A stretch of 26,283 nucleotides of DNA, taken from NCBI GenBank assembly GCA_964407285.1, contig CAYOVG010000049.1:1-26283 (forward strand), given 5' to 3'. Source of the DNA: CAYOVG01 sp964407285. Lineage in GTDB: Bacteria; Desulfobacterota; Syntrophobacteria; Syntrophobacterales; Syntrophobacteraceae. The translations under genes and the position numbers were made by a program. A model generated the notes under the pieces. The model did not search any database. It saw nothing but the letters and a program-made list of their open reading frames with translations, and was not told the DNA's origin. This document shows, in pieces, positions 17,687 to 24,768 of the stretch; position 1 is the stretch's first letter; every line of letters starts with the position of its first letter.

Positions 17687-18142
17687 CTACTCCGCCTCGT
17701 CGAATTCGGTATCCACATCCATGCATTCGGAGCATTGTTGTATCATAACATGATTTTTCTTCTGGATATAGACATCGCATTCGGAACAGACCTGACCTTT
17801 CTCTCGACAGGTACGCGGCACAAGGTTCCAGCAGGGTACGGGAAAATTGAGGATCGCCGGGCAATTTTTGCGAACTTCATCGTCGCAGCTCCGGATTTCC
17901 CAGCAGGGGGCTATCGTAAGGAGTTTCTTTATACCGGCAATGTTGAGGCCATCCTCGCCGAGGAGCTTTCTCAAGCATTTCAGCCACTGGAGATCGTTAT
18001 TGGAATAGAAACGCTTACCGCCGCGCCTTGCGGGTTCGATGAGTCCTTCCTGCTCGTAGATGCGTAGAGTTCTCGGATGGATGTTCAACAATTCGGCCAC
18101 TACTCCGATGGGATAAACGGCTTTTCGGCTTTCGATCTGCAT
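17687..18142 (-). CDS. MerR-family regulator with a C-terminal two-CW-like cysteine domain
   Basis: Residues 10-78 are a MerR DNA-binding domain (YPIGVVAELLNIHPRTLRIY, then FYSNNDLQWLKCLRKLL), closest by eye to the HspR-like subgroup. From residue 80 the protein departs from classic MerR dimerisation helices. It has C80-W81, C86, C94-P, C104-W105, C112, C119 and C122 in the CW-x4-C ... CP ... CW ... C-x2-C order of two-CW domains, then another C-x2-C (137, 140) and an acidic tail. Nine cysteines in 61 residues indicate a metal or Fe-S site, and so a redox- or metal-responsive regulator by inference. The ATG at 18142 has AGGAGA upstream. The frame extends eleven codons further, but that part lies in the leader. 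It is transcribed away from ilvD. Confidence 0.87.
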   Translation of the reverse strand: MQIESRKAVYPIGVVAELLNIHPRTLRIYEQEGLIEPARRGGKRFYSNNDLQWLKCLRKLLGEDGLNIAGIKKLLTIAPCWEIRSCDDEVRKNCPAILNFPVPCWNLVPRTCREKGQVCSECDVYIQKKNHVMIQQCSECMDVDTEFDEAE

Positions 18143-18189
18143 AAGAAATCTCCTGGAAAAAGCGCACAAAGTCATCTTAAGTGGAGCTG

Positions 18190-18218
18190 ACTATAAAAGC
18201 TTAACGTTCGTGTGTCAA
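18190..18218 (-). promoter_or_regulatory. Strong promoter for the MerR/two-CW gene
   Basis: On the minus strand TTGACA (18218-18213) and TATAGT (18195-18190) are 17 bp apart, giving a near-consensus promoter with a leader of about 40 nt. The 17-bp spacing differs from the 19-20 bp spacing of classic MerR-activated promoters. The spacer holds AACGTT and AAGCTT palindromes, which may be operator half-sites. Confidence 0.8.
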
Positions 18219-18270
18219 TCAATTTCCACATTGAACGGCTTTTCACGGATTTCCGCTTGCCATTATTCCA

Positions 18271-18300
18271 ATTCACCGGTAATCATTAGGGTTACCGAAT
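18271..18300 (+). promoter_or_regulatory. Dyad in the ilvD upstream region
   Basis: CGGTAA (18277-18282) and TTACCG (18292-18297) are inverted around nine bases, and outer ATT/AAT triplets extend the pairing across a three-base bulge. It lies about 95 bp before ilvD in the divergent region shared with the MerR gene and could be an operator or a leader hairpin. No T-box or leader-peptide attenuator is visible. Confidence 0.25.
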
Positions 18301-18393
18301 GAGAACAGAGCGAACGAAGGACTCGGTAGTAATTCCACGCGCCCGGAAAGCAAACATGCTACATAGCACAACCAAAATGAGGAGATAGAAAAA

Positions 18394-20070
18394 ATGCGCA
18401 GCGATGCCATGAAAAAGGATGTGGAGAAAGCTCCGCACCGTTCTCTTTTCAAAGCAATGGGGTACACGCAGGCGGAACTCGACCGCCCCTTGATCGGTGT
18501 TGCCAACGCCGTCAACGAGATCATTCCCGGGCATATACATCTGGACAAGATCACCGAGGCCGTCAAGGCGGGTATACGGCTTGCAGGGGGCACTCCCATC
18601 GAATTCGGCTCCATCGGAGTGTGTGACGGGATTGCGATGAACCATGCCGGCATGCGGTATTCGCTGGCGAGCCGCGAGTTGATCGCCGATTCCGTGGAAG
18701 TGATGGCCACGGCGCACCCCTTTGACGGCATCGTGCTGGTTCCCAATTGCGACAAAATCATACCCGGAATGCTGATGGCCGCGCTTCGGCTGAACATTCC
18801 CGCCATCGTGGCGAGCGGCGGCCCGATGCTCGCCGGACGCGTGGGTAGTAAGGCCGTGGACCTCATCTCCGTATTCGAAGGCGTCGGCGCTTACAAGTCG
18901 GGACAGATGTCGCTCGATGAGCTGACGCAGCTTGAAGAGAACGCCTGCCCCGGGTGCGGATCTTGCGCCGGCATGTTTACGGCCAATTCCATGAACTGCC
19001 TTACGGAAGCTTTGGGGCTCGGCCTTCCGGGGAACGGCACGATTCCCGCCGTGGCGGCCGCGCGCATTCGGCTTGCGAAGCTGAGCGGCATGCAGATCAT
19101 GGAACTCGTCCGCAAGGACCTGCGTCCGAGAGACATTGCGACGCAGAAGGCCTTCGAGAACGCCATGGCGGTGGATATGGCGCTCGGCTGCTCCACGAAC
19201 ACGGTCCTCCACGTTCCGGCCATTGCCGCCGAAGCGGGAATCCGCCTTGATCTCGACCTGTTCAACGCCGTCAGCGCCCGCACCCCTCACCTGTGCAGCC
19301 TTCGCCCCGGCGGTTCCCATTTCCTGGAAGATCTCAACTCGGCCGGTGGCGTCTATGCCGTGATGAAGGAGCTTTCGCGCCGGGGGCTCATCCATTTCGA
19401 CACCATGACGGTGACCGGCGCGACAACCGGCGCGAATCTGGATTCGGTATCCATTTTAGATTATAATATTATACGGTCCCTGGAAAATCCGTATCATCGG
19501 GAGGGCGGCATCGCCGTGCTCTATGGAAATCTCGCTCCCGAGGGAGCGGTAGTGAAGCAGTCGGCGGTGGCTCCCGAGATGATGCGGCGCACTGGGCGGG
19601 CCCGAGTGTTCGACAGCGAATCTTCGGCGGCCGCTGCCATCATGGACGGCGCTATCCGGCCCGGAGACGTGGTGGTGATTCGCTATGAAGGTCCCAAGGG
19701 CGGACCGGGCATGCAGGAGATGCTCACCCCTACCGCGGCGATCATGGGAATGGGACTGGGCAAAGACGTCGCTCTCATTACCGACGGCCGTTTCAGCGGA
19801 GGGACCCAGGGAGCCGCCATCGGACATATTTCACCTGAAGCCGCCGTCGGAGGCCCTATCGCCTTTGTCGAGGAAGGCGACGCCATCGCGATCGATATTC
19901 CCAACAAGAAGCTGGAGCTTCTGGTGGATGAAGCCATCCTGGCCGAGCGGCGCAAGGCCTGGTCTCCGCCCGCTCCTCGCATTCGTACGGGATATCTGGC
20001 CCGGTACGCTCAGATGGTTACGTCCGGTTCGACGGGAGCGGTTCTAAGGAATCCCGAGGATTTGAAATAG
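18394..20070 (+). CDS. ilvD: Dihydroxy-acid dehydratase
   Basis: IlvD dehydrates 2,3-dihydroxy-3-methyl acids to 2-keto acids in isoleucine and valine synthesis, using an Fe-S cluster. The 558 residues hold the family blocks GVCDGIAMNHAGMRYSLASR (from about 75), NCDKIIPGMLMA (Cys119), CPGCGSCAGMFTANSMNCL (from Cys185), GCSTNTVLH, VVIRYEGPKGGPGMQEM and ITDGRFSGGTQG. The segment before the first block is PGHIHL, as in E. coli, and lacks the Cys of the CNMHL type found in plant [2Fe-2S] enzymes. GAGGAG at 18379-18384 sets the ATG. It stands alone, with no ilvC or ilvB beside it. A run of seven A/T-ending codons at 19453-19473 is unusual. Confidence 0.96.
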   Translation: MRSDAMKKDVEKAPHRSLFKAMGYTQAELDRPLIGVANAVNEIIPGHIHLDKITEAVKAGIRLAGGTPIEFGSIGVCDGIAMNHAGMRYSLASRELIADSVEVMATAHPFDGIVLVPNCDKIIPGMLMAALRLNIPAIVASGGPMLAGRVGSKAVDLISVFEGVGAYKSGQMSLDELTQLEENACPGCGSCAGMFTANSMNCLTEALGLGLPGNGTIPAVAAARIRLAKLSGMQIMELVRKDLRPRDIATQKAFENAMAVDMALGCSTNTVLHVPAIAAEAGIRLDLDLFNAVSARTPHLCSLRPGGSHFLEDLNSAGGVYAVMKELSRRGLIHFDTMTVTGATTGANLDSVSILDYNIIRSLENPYHREGGIAVLYGNLAPEGAVVKQSAVAPEMMRRTGRARVFDSESSAAAAIMDGAIRPGDVVVIRYEGPKGGPGMQEMLTPTAAIMGMGLGKDVALITDGRFSGGTQGAAIGHISPEAAVGGPIAFVEEGDAIAIDIPNKKLELLVDEAILAERRKAWSPPAPRIRTGYLARYAQMVTSGSTGAVLRNPEDLK

Positions 20071-20095
20071 AGAGGGGAAAAGGTTGGGGGTCCGG

Positions 20096-20195
20096 GCTCG
20101 CGTGGGCCGCGAGCATGTTTCCATTGTTCGTGTCGCCCCTTCGGAGTGTGGGGCCGGCTCAATAATGCCTCATGGATGAGGGCCTGCCCTCATCC
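20096..20195 (+). other. Cluster of hairpins after ilvD
   Basis: Three inverted repeats follow ilvD within 100 bases. They are a 7-bp stem with a 5-base loop (20096-20114), a 5-bp stem (20135-20139 with 20150-20154) and a 10-bp near-perfect palindrome (20174-20183 with 20186-20195). None has a T tract, so simple intrinsic termination is not supported. They may stabilise the ilvD 3' end or assist factor-dependent termination. Confidence 0.5.
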
Positions 20196-20301
20196 CCCGG
20201 ACCTGCCCTGACACTGTGAATCGGGATGATTACGGTAGTGAGTAATATGATTTGTGACCGGTTGTAGTTTTAACCTTTATTCAAAGAGGAAGGTTCCCCT
20301 T

Positions 20302-21204
20302 GTGGGTCATGTTTTCAGCGTAGAAGATGCACTGGTTTACAGGGATTGGGCGCAATCCGATTCGGGGCGGGCGGCATTGGAGATAGAAAAGGAACTGCTT
20401 CTGCGGATCTGGTCTCCTCGATTGTCTCAGTCGGTTCTTGAAGTGGGTTGTGGAACGGGTGTTTTTCTGGAATGGTTTTCGAACCAGGGACACCAGGTCA
20501 CCGGTCTGGACCCATCATGCGATGCCCTGGCGCTCGCCCGAAGCGTGTCGCCCGGACGGGTTTCTCTCGACCGGGGCTTCGGAGAGGACTTGCCTTATCC
20601 CAACAACACCTTCGACACTGTGGCGCTAATCAATACATTGGAATTTGTGGACAATCCGGTGGAAACGTTGAAGGAAGCCTGCCGGGTCGCCCGCAAAAAC
20701 GTCTTGATCGGAACGCTCAACAGGTACTCACTGGTGACATGGCAGCGGTATATGGAATGCTGGTGGAAGCCGTCGTACTTTCGGCATGCAAGAACATTCA
20801 GCATTCCAGGGTTGCACCACCTGATAGAATCGGTCCTTGCCGGACGTGTTCCCATCCAATGGAAAACCTGTCTCGCGCTGCCACGATGTACTCTACGGTA
20901 TCTGCGCTTTCTGGAGAGGTCGAAATACTTTCAATGGAACCCCTTCGGACATTTCATCGGACTGCGTGTCGACCTCCAGTATCCGCTCCGGACCATCCAG
21001 GAGCCTCTCCTGACCAAAGTGACTGCCCTCTCGGGAGCCGGACCGGGACGCTGCCACGTGACCATCCGTTCCTCCTCGCGCAAGAATGCGGAGAAGTTTC
21101 CGGACCGCGATAGAATACCCGAAAGCGGTCGCGGGTGCGGTTATGGAGACCGCCGGATGGGTGTTACTGCTCCGCAGTCCCTCAGCGTCTGCGATGGGTT
21201 GTGA
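20302..21204 (+). CDS. Class I SAM-dependent methyltransferase, substrate unknown
   Basis: The Rossmann-fold methyltransferase core is clear. Motif I is VLEVGCGTGVFLEW (from about residue 45), with the acidic ribose contact in VTGLDPS, then GEDLPYPNNTFDTVALINTLEFVDNP as motifs II-III of the Methyltransf_11 type. GTG at 20302 is chosen because GAGGAAGG (20286-20293) lies eight bases upstream. An earlier GTG at 20254 has no such site. The product has 300 residues. After the core, residues ~150-255 are Trp/Tyr/Arg-rich and may bind the substrate. The last ~40 residues are Arg/Gly/Ser-rich and look like non-conserved read-out of spacer DNA. No neighbour reveals the substrate. Confidence 0.82.
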   Translation: MGHVFSVEDALVYRDWAQSDSGRAALEIEKELLLRIWSPRLSQSVLEVGCGTGVFLEWFSNQGHQVTGLDPSCDALALARSVSPGRVSLDRGFGEDLPYPNNTFDTVALINTLEFVDNPVETLKEACRVARKNVLIGTLNRYSLVTWQRYMECWWKPSYFRHARTFSIPGLHHLIESVLAGRVPIQWKTCLALPRCTLRYLRFLERSKYFQWNPFGHFIGLRVDLQYPLRTIQEPLLTKVTALSGAGPGRCHVTIRSSSRKNAEKFPDRDRIPESGRGCGYGDRRMGVTAPQSLSVCDGL

Positions 21205-21231
21205 GTTGCGGGTCGCGTTCGGGTTGCGGGT
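21205..21231 (+). repeat. Short direct repeat GTTGCGGGT
   Basis: Two exact 9-bp copies (21205-21213 and 21223-21231) are spaced by nine bases, with a related GTTGTGAG just before. They lie between the methyltransferase stop and the AmrS gene. Confidence 0.5.
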
Positions 21232-21263
21232 TTGGAGTATCCAGCATCTATGAGGATTCAGAC

Positions 21264-22277
21264 ATGAAAGAAGCGATGTTTTACCGCAAACTGGACGACA
21301 AGAAGGTGCATTGTTTTCTGTGTTCGCAGCACTGCCGGATCGACCCCGGAGAACGCGGGAAATGCGGTGTGCGCGAGAACCGGGACGGCACGCTCATGAC
21401 GCTGGTCTACGGCCTTCTCATCGGAGAGAACATCGATCCCATCGAAAAAAAACCTCTTTACCATTTCCATCCCGGCAGCCAGAGCTATTCTATCGCAACG
21501 GCGGGCTGCAATTTCAGGTGCCTCTTCTGTCAGAATGCCGATATATCACAGGCGCCGCGGGAGTACAAAAGGATCTTCGGGCATGATGTGGCGGCCGCGG
21601 AGGTAGTGGCGCGCGCGGCCAGGAGGAACTGCGCTTCCATTTCCTATACCTATACGGAACCTACGATTTTCATGGAGTATGCCCTGGATGTGGCGAAGGA
21701 AGCGCGCGGGGCGGGCATCGCCAATGTCTTCGTGAGCAACGGGTACATGACGTCGGACTCCCTGGATGCCGTTTCTCCTTATCTCGATGCCGCCAATGTG
21801 GACCTCAAGGCCTTTACCGACCGCTACTACGAGGAACAGTGCGGGGCGCGCCTGAAGCCCGTGCTGCAAACGCTTCAGGCCATGAAGGCCCGCAATATCT
21901 GGCTCGAAGTGACGACCCTCCTGATTCCGGGGCTTAATGACGATCCGGGGGAACTCAAGGAACTGGCGGAGTTCCTCGTGTCGCTGGGTCCGGAAACACC
22001 ATGGCATATCAGCCGTTTTCATCCCACGTACCGCCTGCTGGATCGGCCTCCCACTCCGGTCGAGTCCATCCGGAAGGCGCGCGAGATAGGCGTCAAAGCG
22101 GGCTTGAGCTACGTCTACACCGGCAATGTGCCGGGCGATAAGGGCGAAAGCACCTATTGTCCGCAATGCGGCAGTCTTCTCATCGAGCGGTTCGGTTTTG
22201 CGATGCAGAGCAAGGGATTGCAGCAGGGCGCATGCGCGCGGTGCGGTGCTCCCATGGCGGGCGTGGGGTTGCCGTAG
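21264..22277 (+). CDS. amrS: AmmeMemoRadiSam-system radical SAM enzyme (AmrS-like)
   Basis: The product belongs to the pyruvate formate-lyase-activating-like group (COG1180) that is usually found with Memo and AMMECR1 proteins. In 337 residues there is an N-terminal cysteine set C17, C20, C24, C34 (CFLCSQHCRI then GERGKCGVR), the radical SAM triad C82-x3-C86-x2-C89 (CNFRCLFC), SYTYTEPTIF, and a C-terminal CPQC ... CARC pair ending in GAPMAGVG, typical of this subgroup. The ATG at 21264 has GAGGA (21252-21256) seven bases upstream. Further upstream the frame overlaps the methyltransferase. No Memo or AMMECR1 gene lies in the window. The next gene begins immediately after the stop, so the two are translated together. 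Confidence 0.9.
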   Translation: MKEAMFYRKLDDKKVHCFLCSQHCRIDPGERGKCGVRENRDGTLMTLVYGLLIGENIDPIEKKPLYHFHPGSQSYSIATAGCNFRCLFCQNADISQAPREYKRIFGHDVAAAEVVARAARRNCASISYTYTEPTIFMEYALDVAKEARGAGIANVFVSNGYMTSDSLDAVSPYLDAANVDLKAFTDRYYEEQCGARLKPVLQTLQAMKARNIWLEVTTLLIPGLNDDPGELKELAEFLVSLGPETPWHISRFHPTYRLLDRPPTPVESIRKAREIGVKAGLSYVYTGNVPGDKGESTYCPQCGSLLIERFGFAMQSKGLQQGACARCGAPMAGVGLP

Positions 22278-22961
22278 ATGATGTCGCTGAACACGCGCCG
22301 CGAACTGCTGGAACGGGTTTTCCAGGACTTGCTGCAGGCCTTCGGACCTCAGCACTGGTGGCCGGCCGATAGTCCTTTCGAAGTCATTGTGGGGGCGATT
22401 CTCACTCAGAATGCGGCGTGGAAGAATGTGGAAAAATCCATTGCGCAACTGCGCGAGCATGGGCTCCTCACTCCCGGCGCGCTCTGCGGGTGCGACAGCA
22501 GCCTGCTGGCCTCTCTCATTCGCTCTTCGGGCTACTACAACCAGAAGACCAAGAAGCTCAAAACGTTTTGCGAGTACCTGTGGACGAATTACGAAGGAAA
22601 CCTCGACGAGTTTCTCGCCCTGGACATGGATCGGCTTCGCCTGGAATTGCTCGGAATCCGGGGGATAGGTCCCGAGACCGCGGATAGCATCGTCCTCTAT
22701 GCCGCAGGTCATCCTTCATTCGTGGTAGATGCCTATACGCACAGGATATTCAGCCGTCACGGATGGGTTCCCGAAGAGATGGATTACGAAGAGTTGAGAA
22801 GTTTCTTCATGGATGCATTGGAGCCGGATGTCCCCTTTTTTCAGGAGTTCCACGCGCTGCTGGTCCGTGCGGGCCATCTTTACTGTCGGCGAAAGCCTCT
22901 TTGCGGCGACTGTGTATTGAAGCCGTGGCTGGTGGAAGGTGGTGCGGATGGCGGGATTTAG
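22278..22961 (+). CDS. HhH-GPD DNA glycosylase of the endonuclease III family, MagIII-like
   Basis: This is a base-excision repair glycosylase of 227 residues. ILTQNAAWKNVEK near 40 is the substrate-pocket helix, and LLGIRGIGPETADSI is the helix-hairpin-helix that grips DNA. FVVDAYTHRI supplies the catalytic Asp151. The lysine that makes endonuclease III a lyase (V-G-x-K-T-A) is Glu133 here, so a monofunctional glycosylase is expected, as in the 3-methyladenine glycosylase MagIII (COG2231). The C-terminus has C203-x5-C209-x2-C212, three cysteines instead of the four (C-x6-C-x2-C-x5-C) that bind [4Fe-4S] in endonuclease III. The ATG directly follows the AmrS stop, and a second ATG is the next codon. 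Confidence 0.87.
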   Translation: MMSLNTRRELLERVFQDLLQAFGPQHWWPADSPFEVIVGAILTQNAAWKNVEKSIAQLREHGLLTPGALCGCDSSLLASLIRSSGYYNQKTKKLKTFCEYLWTNYEGNLDEFLALDMDRLRLELLGIRGIGPETADSIVLYAAGHPSFVVDAYTHRIFSRHGWVPEEMDYEELRSFFMDALEPDVPFFQEFHALLVRAGHLYCRRKPLCGDCVLKPWLVEGGADGGI

Positions 22962-22980
22962 GAGAGAACCGGAGGACCTT

Positions 22981-23538
22981 GTGATTGAGATACCTTCGTG
23001 CCTTTCCAGGATGGAGGAATCCGCCGAGTACCGGGAACCCATGACTCCGAACCGGTGGCGCTCAGCCCTGCAAACCCTCGAAGCCGGGCTGAAGTCTTGC
23101 CCGAACGATGTTTACCTGATTGCAAAGGAAATACGAAAGCGCATCGAACTGCTGGACGCGGCCATGACGGAGTATTGTCGCGCGACATGCCCGCAATGCG
23201 AGGACCAGTGTTGCCTCGGACTGGGGATTTTCTTCAACCGGGTGGACCTGCTCTACCTTATCGCTCTTGGTGAGGACATTCCCCCGGGGCAAACCCGGAC
23301 GGGAATGTCCGATACCTGCAGATACCTGGCTCATGACGGGTGCCGGCTTCCCCGCACTTACCGGCCTTACGTATGCGTCTGGTTTCTGTGTGATCCGCAA
23401 ATGGAAATCTTTCAGCAACAACGTGCATCGTTTCAAAGGCATTTTATAGGAACTTTACAGGAAATCAGGAGACTTCGCCTGCACCTGGAAGCTCTCTACG
23501 AGCATCATCTTCCCGCGGCCCGGAGGGATGAATTATAA
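22981..23538 (+). CDS. YkgJ-like cysteine-cluster protein
   Basis: The 185-residue product has an N-terminal helical part, then C66, C70, C73, C77, C78 (C-x3-C-x2-C-x3-CC), C113 in CRYLAHDGC121 and C132/C137 in RPYVCVWFLC. This order is that of the YkgJ/UPF0153 family of putative zinc or iron-sulfur cluster proteins (C-x2-C-x2-CC, then C-x-x-L-x-x-x-G-C, then RP-x-x-C). The GTG at 22981 is preferred because GGAGG lies five bases before it. The frame opens earlier but would overlap the glycosylase gene. The gap to that gene is 19 bp, which fits one operon. A long C-terminal helix is rich in His/Arg/Glu. The function is not established for the family. Confidence 0.78.
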   Translation: MIEIPSCLSRMEESAEYREPMTPNRWRSALQTLEAGLKSCPNDVYLIAKEIRKRIELLDAAMTEYCRATCPQCEDQCCLGLGIFFNRVDLLYLIALGEDIPPGQTRTGMSDTCRYLAHDGCRLPRTYRPYVCVWFLCDPQMEIFQQQRASFQRHFIGTLQEIRRLRLHLEALYEHHLPAARRDEL

Positions 23539-23592
23539 GGCAACAAAATCAAATGGGCGATATATGAGGGCAATCCGTTTCGACTGTTTCGA

Positions 23593-24120
23593 TCAGGATA
23601 CCCCGGTTCTGGACCTGTGCCTTTGTGAAGGTCCCTCGTGGCCCGATTCACCCGCAATCGTTTCCTTCCTTTGACGCTGCTCATCGAGGTACTGCTGGAG
23701 CTTCGGGGGCAGTCCCCGCTTCTTGGCAGTCCGGCTTCTCATGCGCGTCAGGCTTTTCGCCGCGAGCGGCTGTTTTAGAGGGAATCCCCATTTCCTTTTA
23801 TACTCACGCGGATTCAGTTGATGAGTCCTCAAGTGGTTGGCGGTCAACTGCCTGAAATCCTGACCGCATTCCAGGCAGGTAACCCTGTCCTCGTGAATGG
23901 ACGATCGCGGGTCGGTTATCGCTGCCGATTCCTGAGAGCCGGCTCCCTCAGCCTGTCCGAATGCATCAATGGACTTACCTTCTTCTTCCGCACGCTGCAT
24001 TTGATGCAAAGTATTATAAATCTTCATAAGAGCGGCTTCTATTTCTTCAGCCGACATTTTATTCGTCGCCACCTGCGTTTGCACGATTTCTACGGCAAGT
24101 TCCAATAATTTTTTGTTCAT
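23593..24120 (-). CDS. MucR/Ros-family zinc-finger transcriptional regulator
   Basis: The 175-residue product carries a single C2H2-type finger, C82-x2-C85-x10-H96-x3-H100 (CLECGQDF ... HLRTH), followed by QLNPREYKRKWGFP. The LxPxEYRxKWG tail is diagnostic of MucR/Ros, DNA-binding regulators best known in Alphaproteobacteria. The N-terminal 45 residues form a helical oligomerisation segment as in MucR. A disordered acidic linker separates the two parts, and the C-terminus is basic. AGGAGAA on the minus strand lies six bases before the ATG at 24120. The gene converges on the cysteine-cluster gene with 54 bp between stops. MucR proteins often repress their own gene through AT-rich sites, and AT-rich DNA is present at 24225-24310. 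Confidence 0.88.
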   Translation of the reverse strand: MNKKLLELAVEIVQTQVATNKMSAEEIEAALMKIYNTLHQMQRAEEEGKSIDAFGQAEGAGSQESAAITDPRSSIHEDRVTCLECGQDFRQLTANHLRTHQLNPREYKRKWGFPLKQPLAAKSLTRMRSRTAKKRGLPPKLQQYLDEQRQRKETIAGESGHEGPSQRHRSRTGVS

Positions 24121-24768
24121 ACCAGGTTCTCCTTCACTTTATACTCGCCAGCCGCCTCCTTTTGTCCTATGGATGTAAGCCGCCGGTTCTCGCTGCCAAA
24201 TCGCCGCTTCTACAATTGACAAAAAGCTCCATGTGATGTGATTAGTATATCGTATCCGCAATCGGGTATATTTCCAATCCTTTTTCTATAAAAAATTTAA
24301 GAAGATAGCTCTCTGCTCGCAAGAACGCGCCAGACAAATACAGATGCGAATATTGGGCAATGTGGAATCTGAGGTTCAACCATTTTCGAAGGCCTGTACA
24401 ATTCTCCGGGGATTAGACAAGCTCGTGGAAATGGCGCATCCACCAGTTCCGTCCATTGTGCGGGTGAGGCCTTGTTCGCCACGGAGAGCAACAAGAAGGC
24501 TCGGAAATCACGGAGAAAGCAATTACGGATCGGGTGGAGCGAAGCCCCATGACGGGATAACGGAGTCCGGACGCGGGAAGTCGGAGAATGGAATGAATGG
24601 CGATATCGATGTCCTATGCAGGACGGTCGAGAGCAAAGCGGCGGCCGGCAGCGAGGCTTGTCGAGTGATCATCTCCAACGGTTGTCGTGGCGCGGTCCGG
24701 AGCCCGCGCCACCGCCTCGACCGAAGGTCTGCGCATCCAGCAACCGATTCTCTCCCAGGCGTCCGCCG
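24121..24768. other. Gene-poor region with a GC-rich hairpin
   Basis: These 648 bases hold the upstream region of the MucR-like gene (24121-24310) and then no convincing gene. A 9-bp perfect stem (24687-24695 with 24704-24712, loop of eight) sits inside a wider 8-bp inverted pair (24624-24631 with 24716-24723). Two CACGGAGA copies followed by GCAA lie near 24480-24522. Open frames here have no ribosome binding site or recognisable protein content. The hairpin is downstream of the minus-strand gene ending at 24769 but lacks a T tract. Confidence 0.55.
24249..24277 (-). promoter_or_regulatory. Candidate promoter for the MucR-like gene
   Basis: On the minus strand TTGGAA (24277-24272) and TACGAT (24254-24249), each with four of six matches, are 17 bp apart in an AT-rich patch about 125 bp before the gene. 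No better promoter is visible. Confidence 0.3.

Noticed and set aside
21546..22712. 388-codon open frame on the minus strand
   Set aside because: It is antisense to the AmrS and glycosylase genes, with Arg/His-rich composition of a shadow frame.
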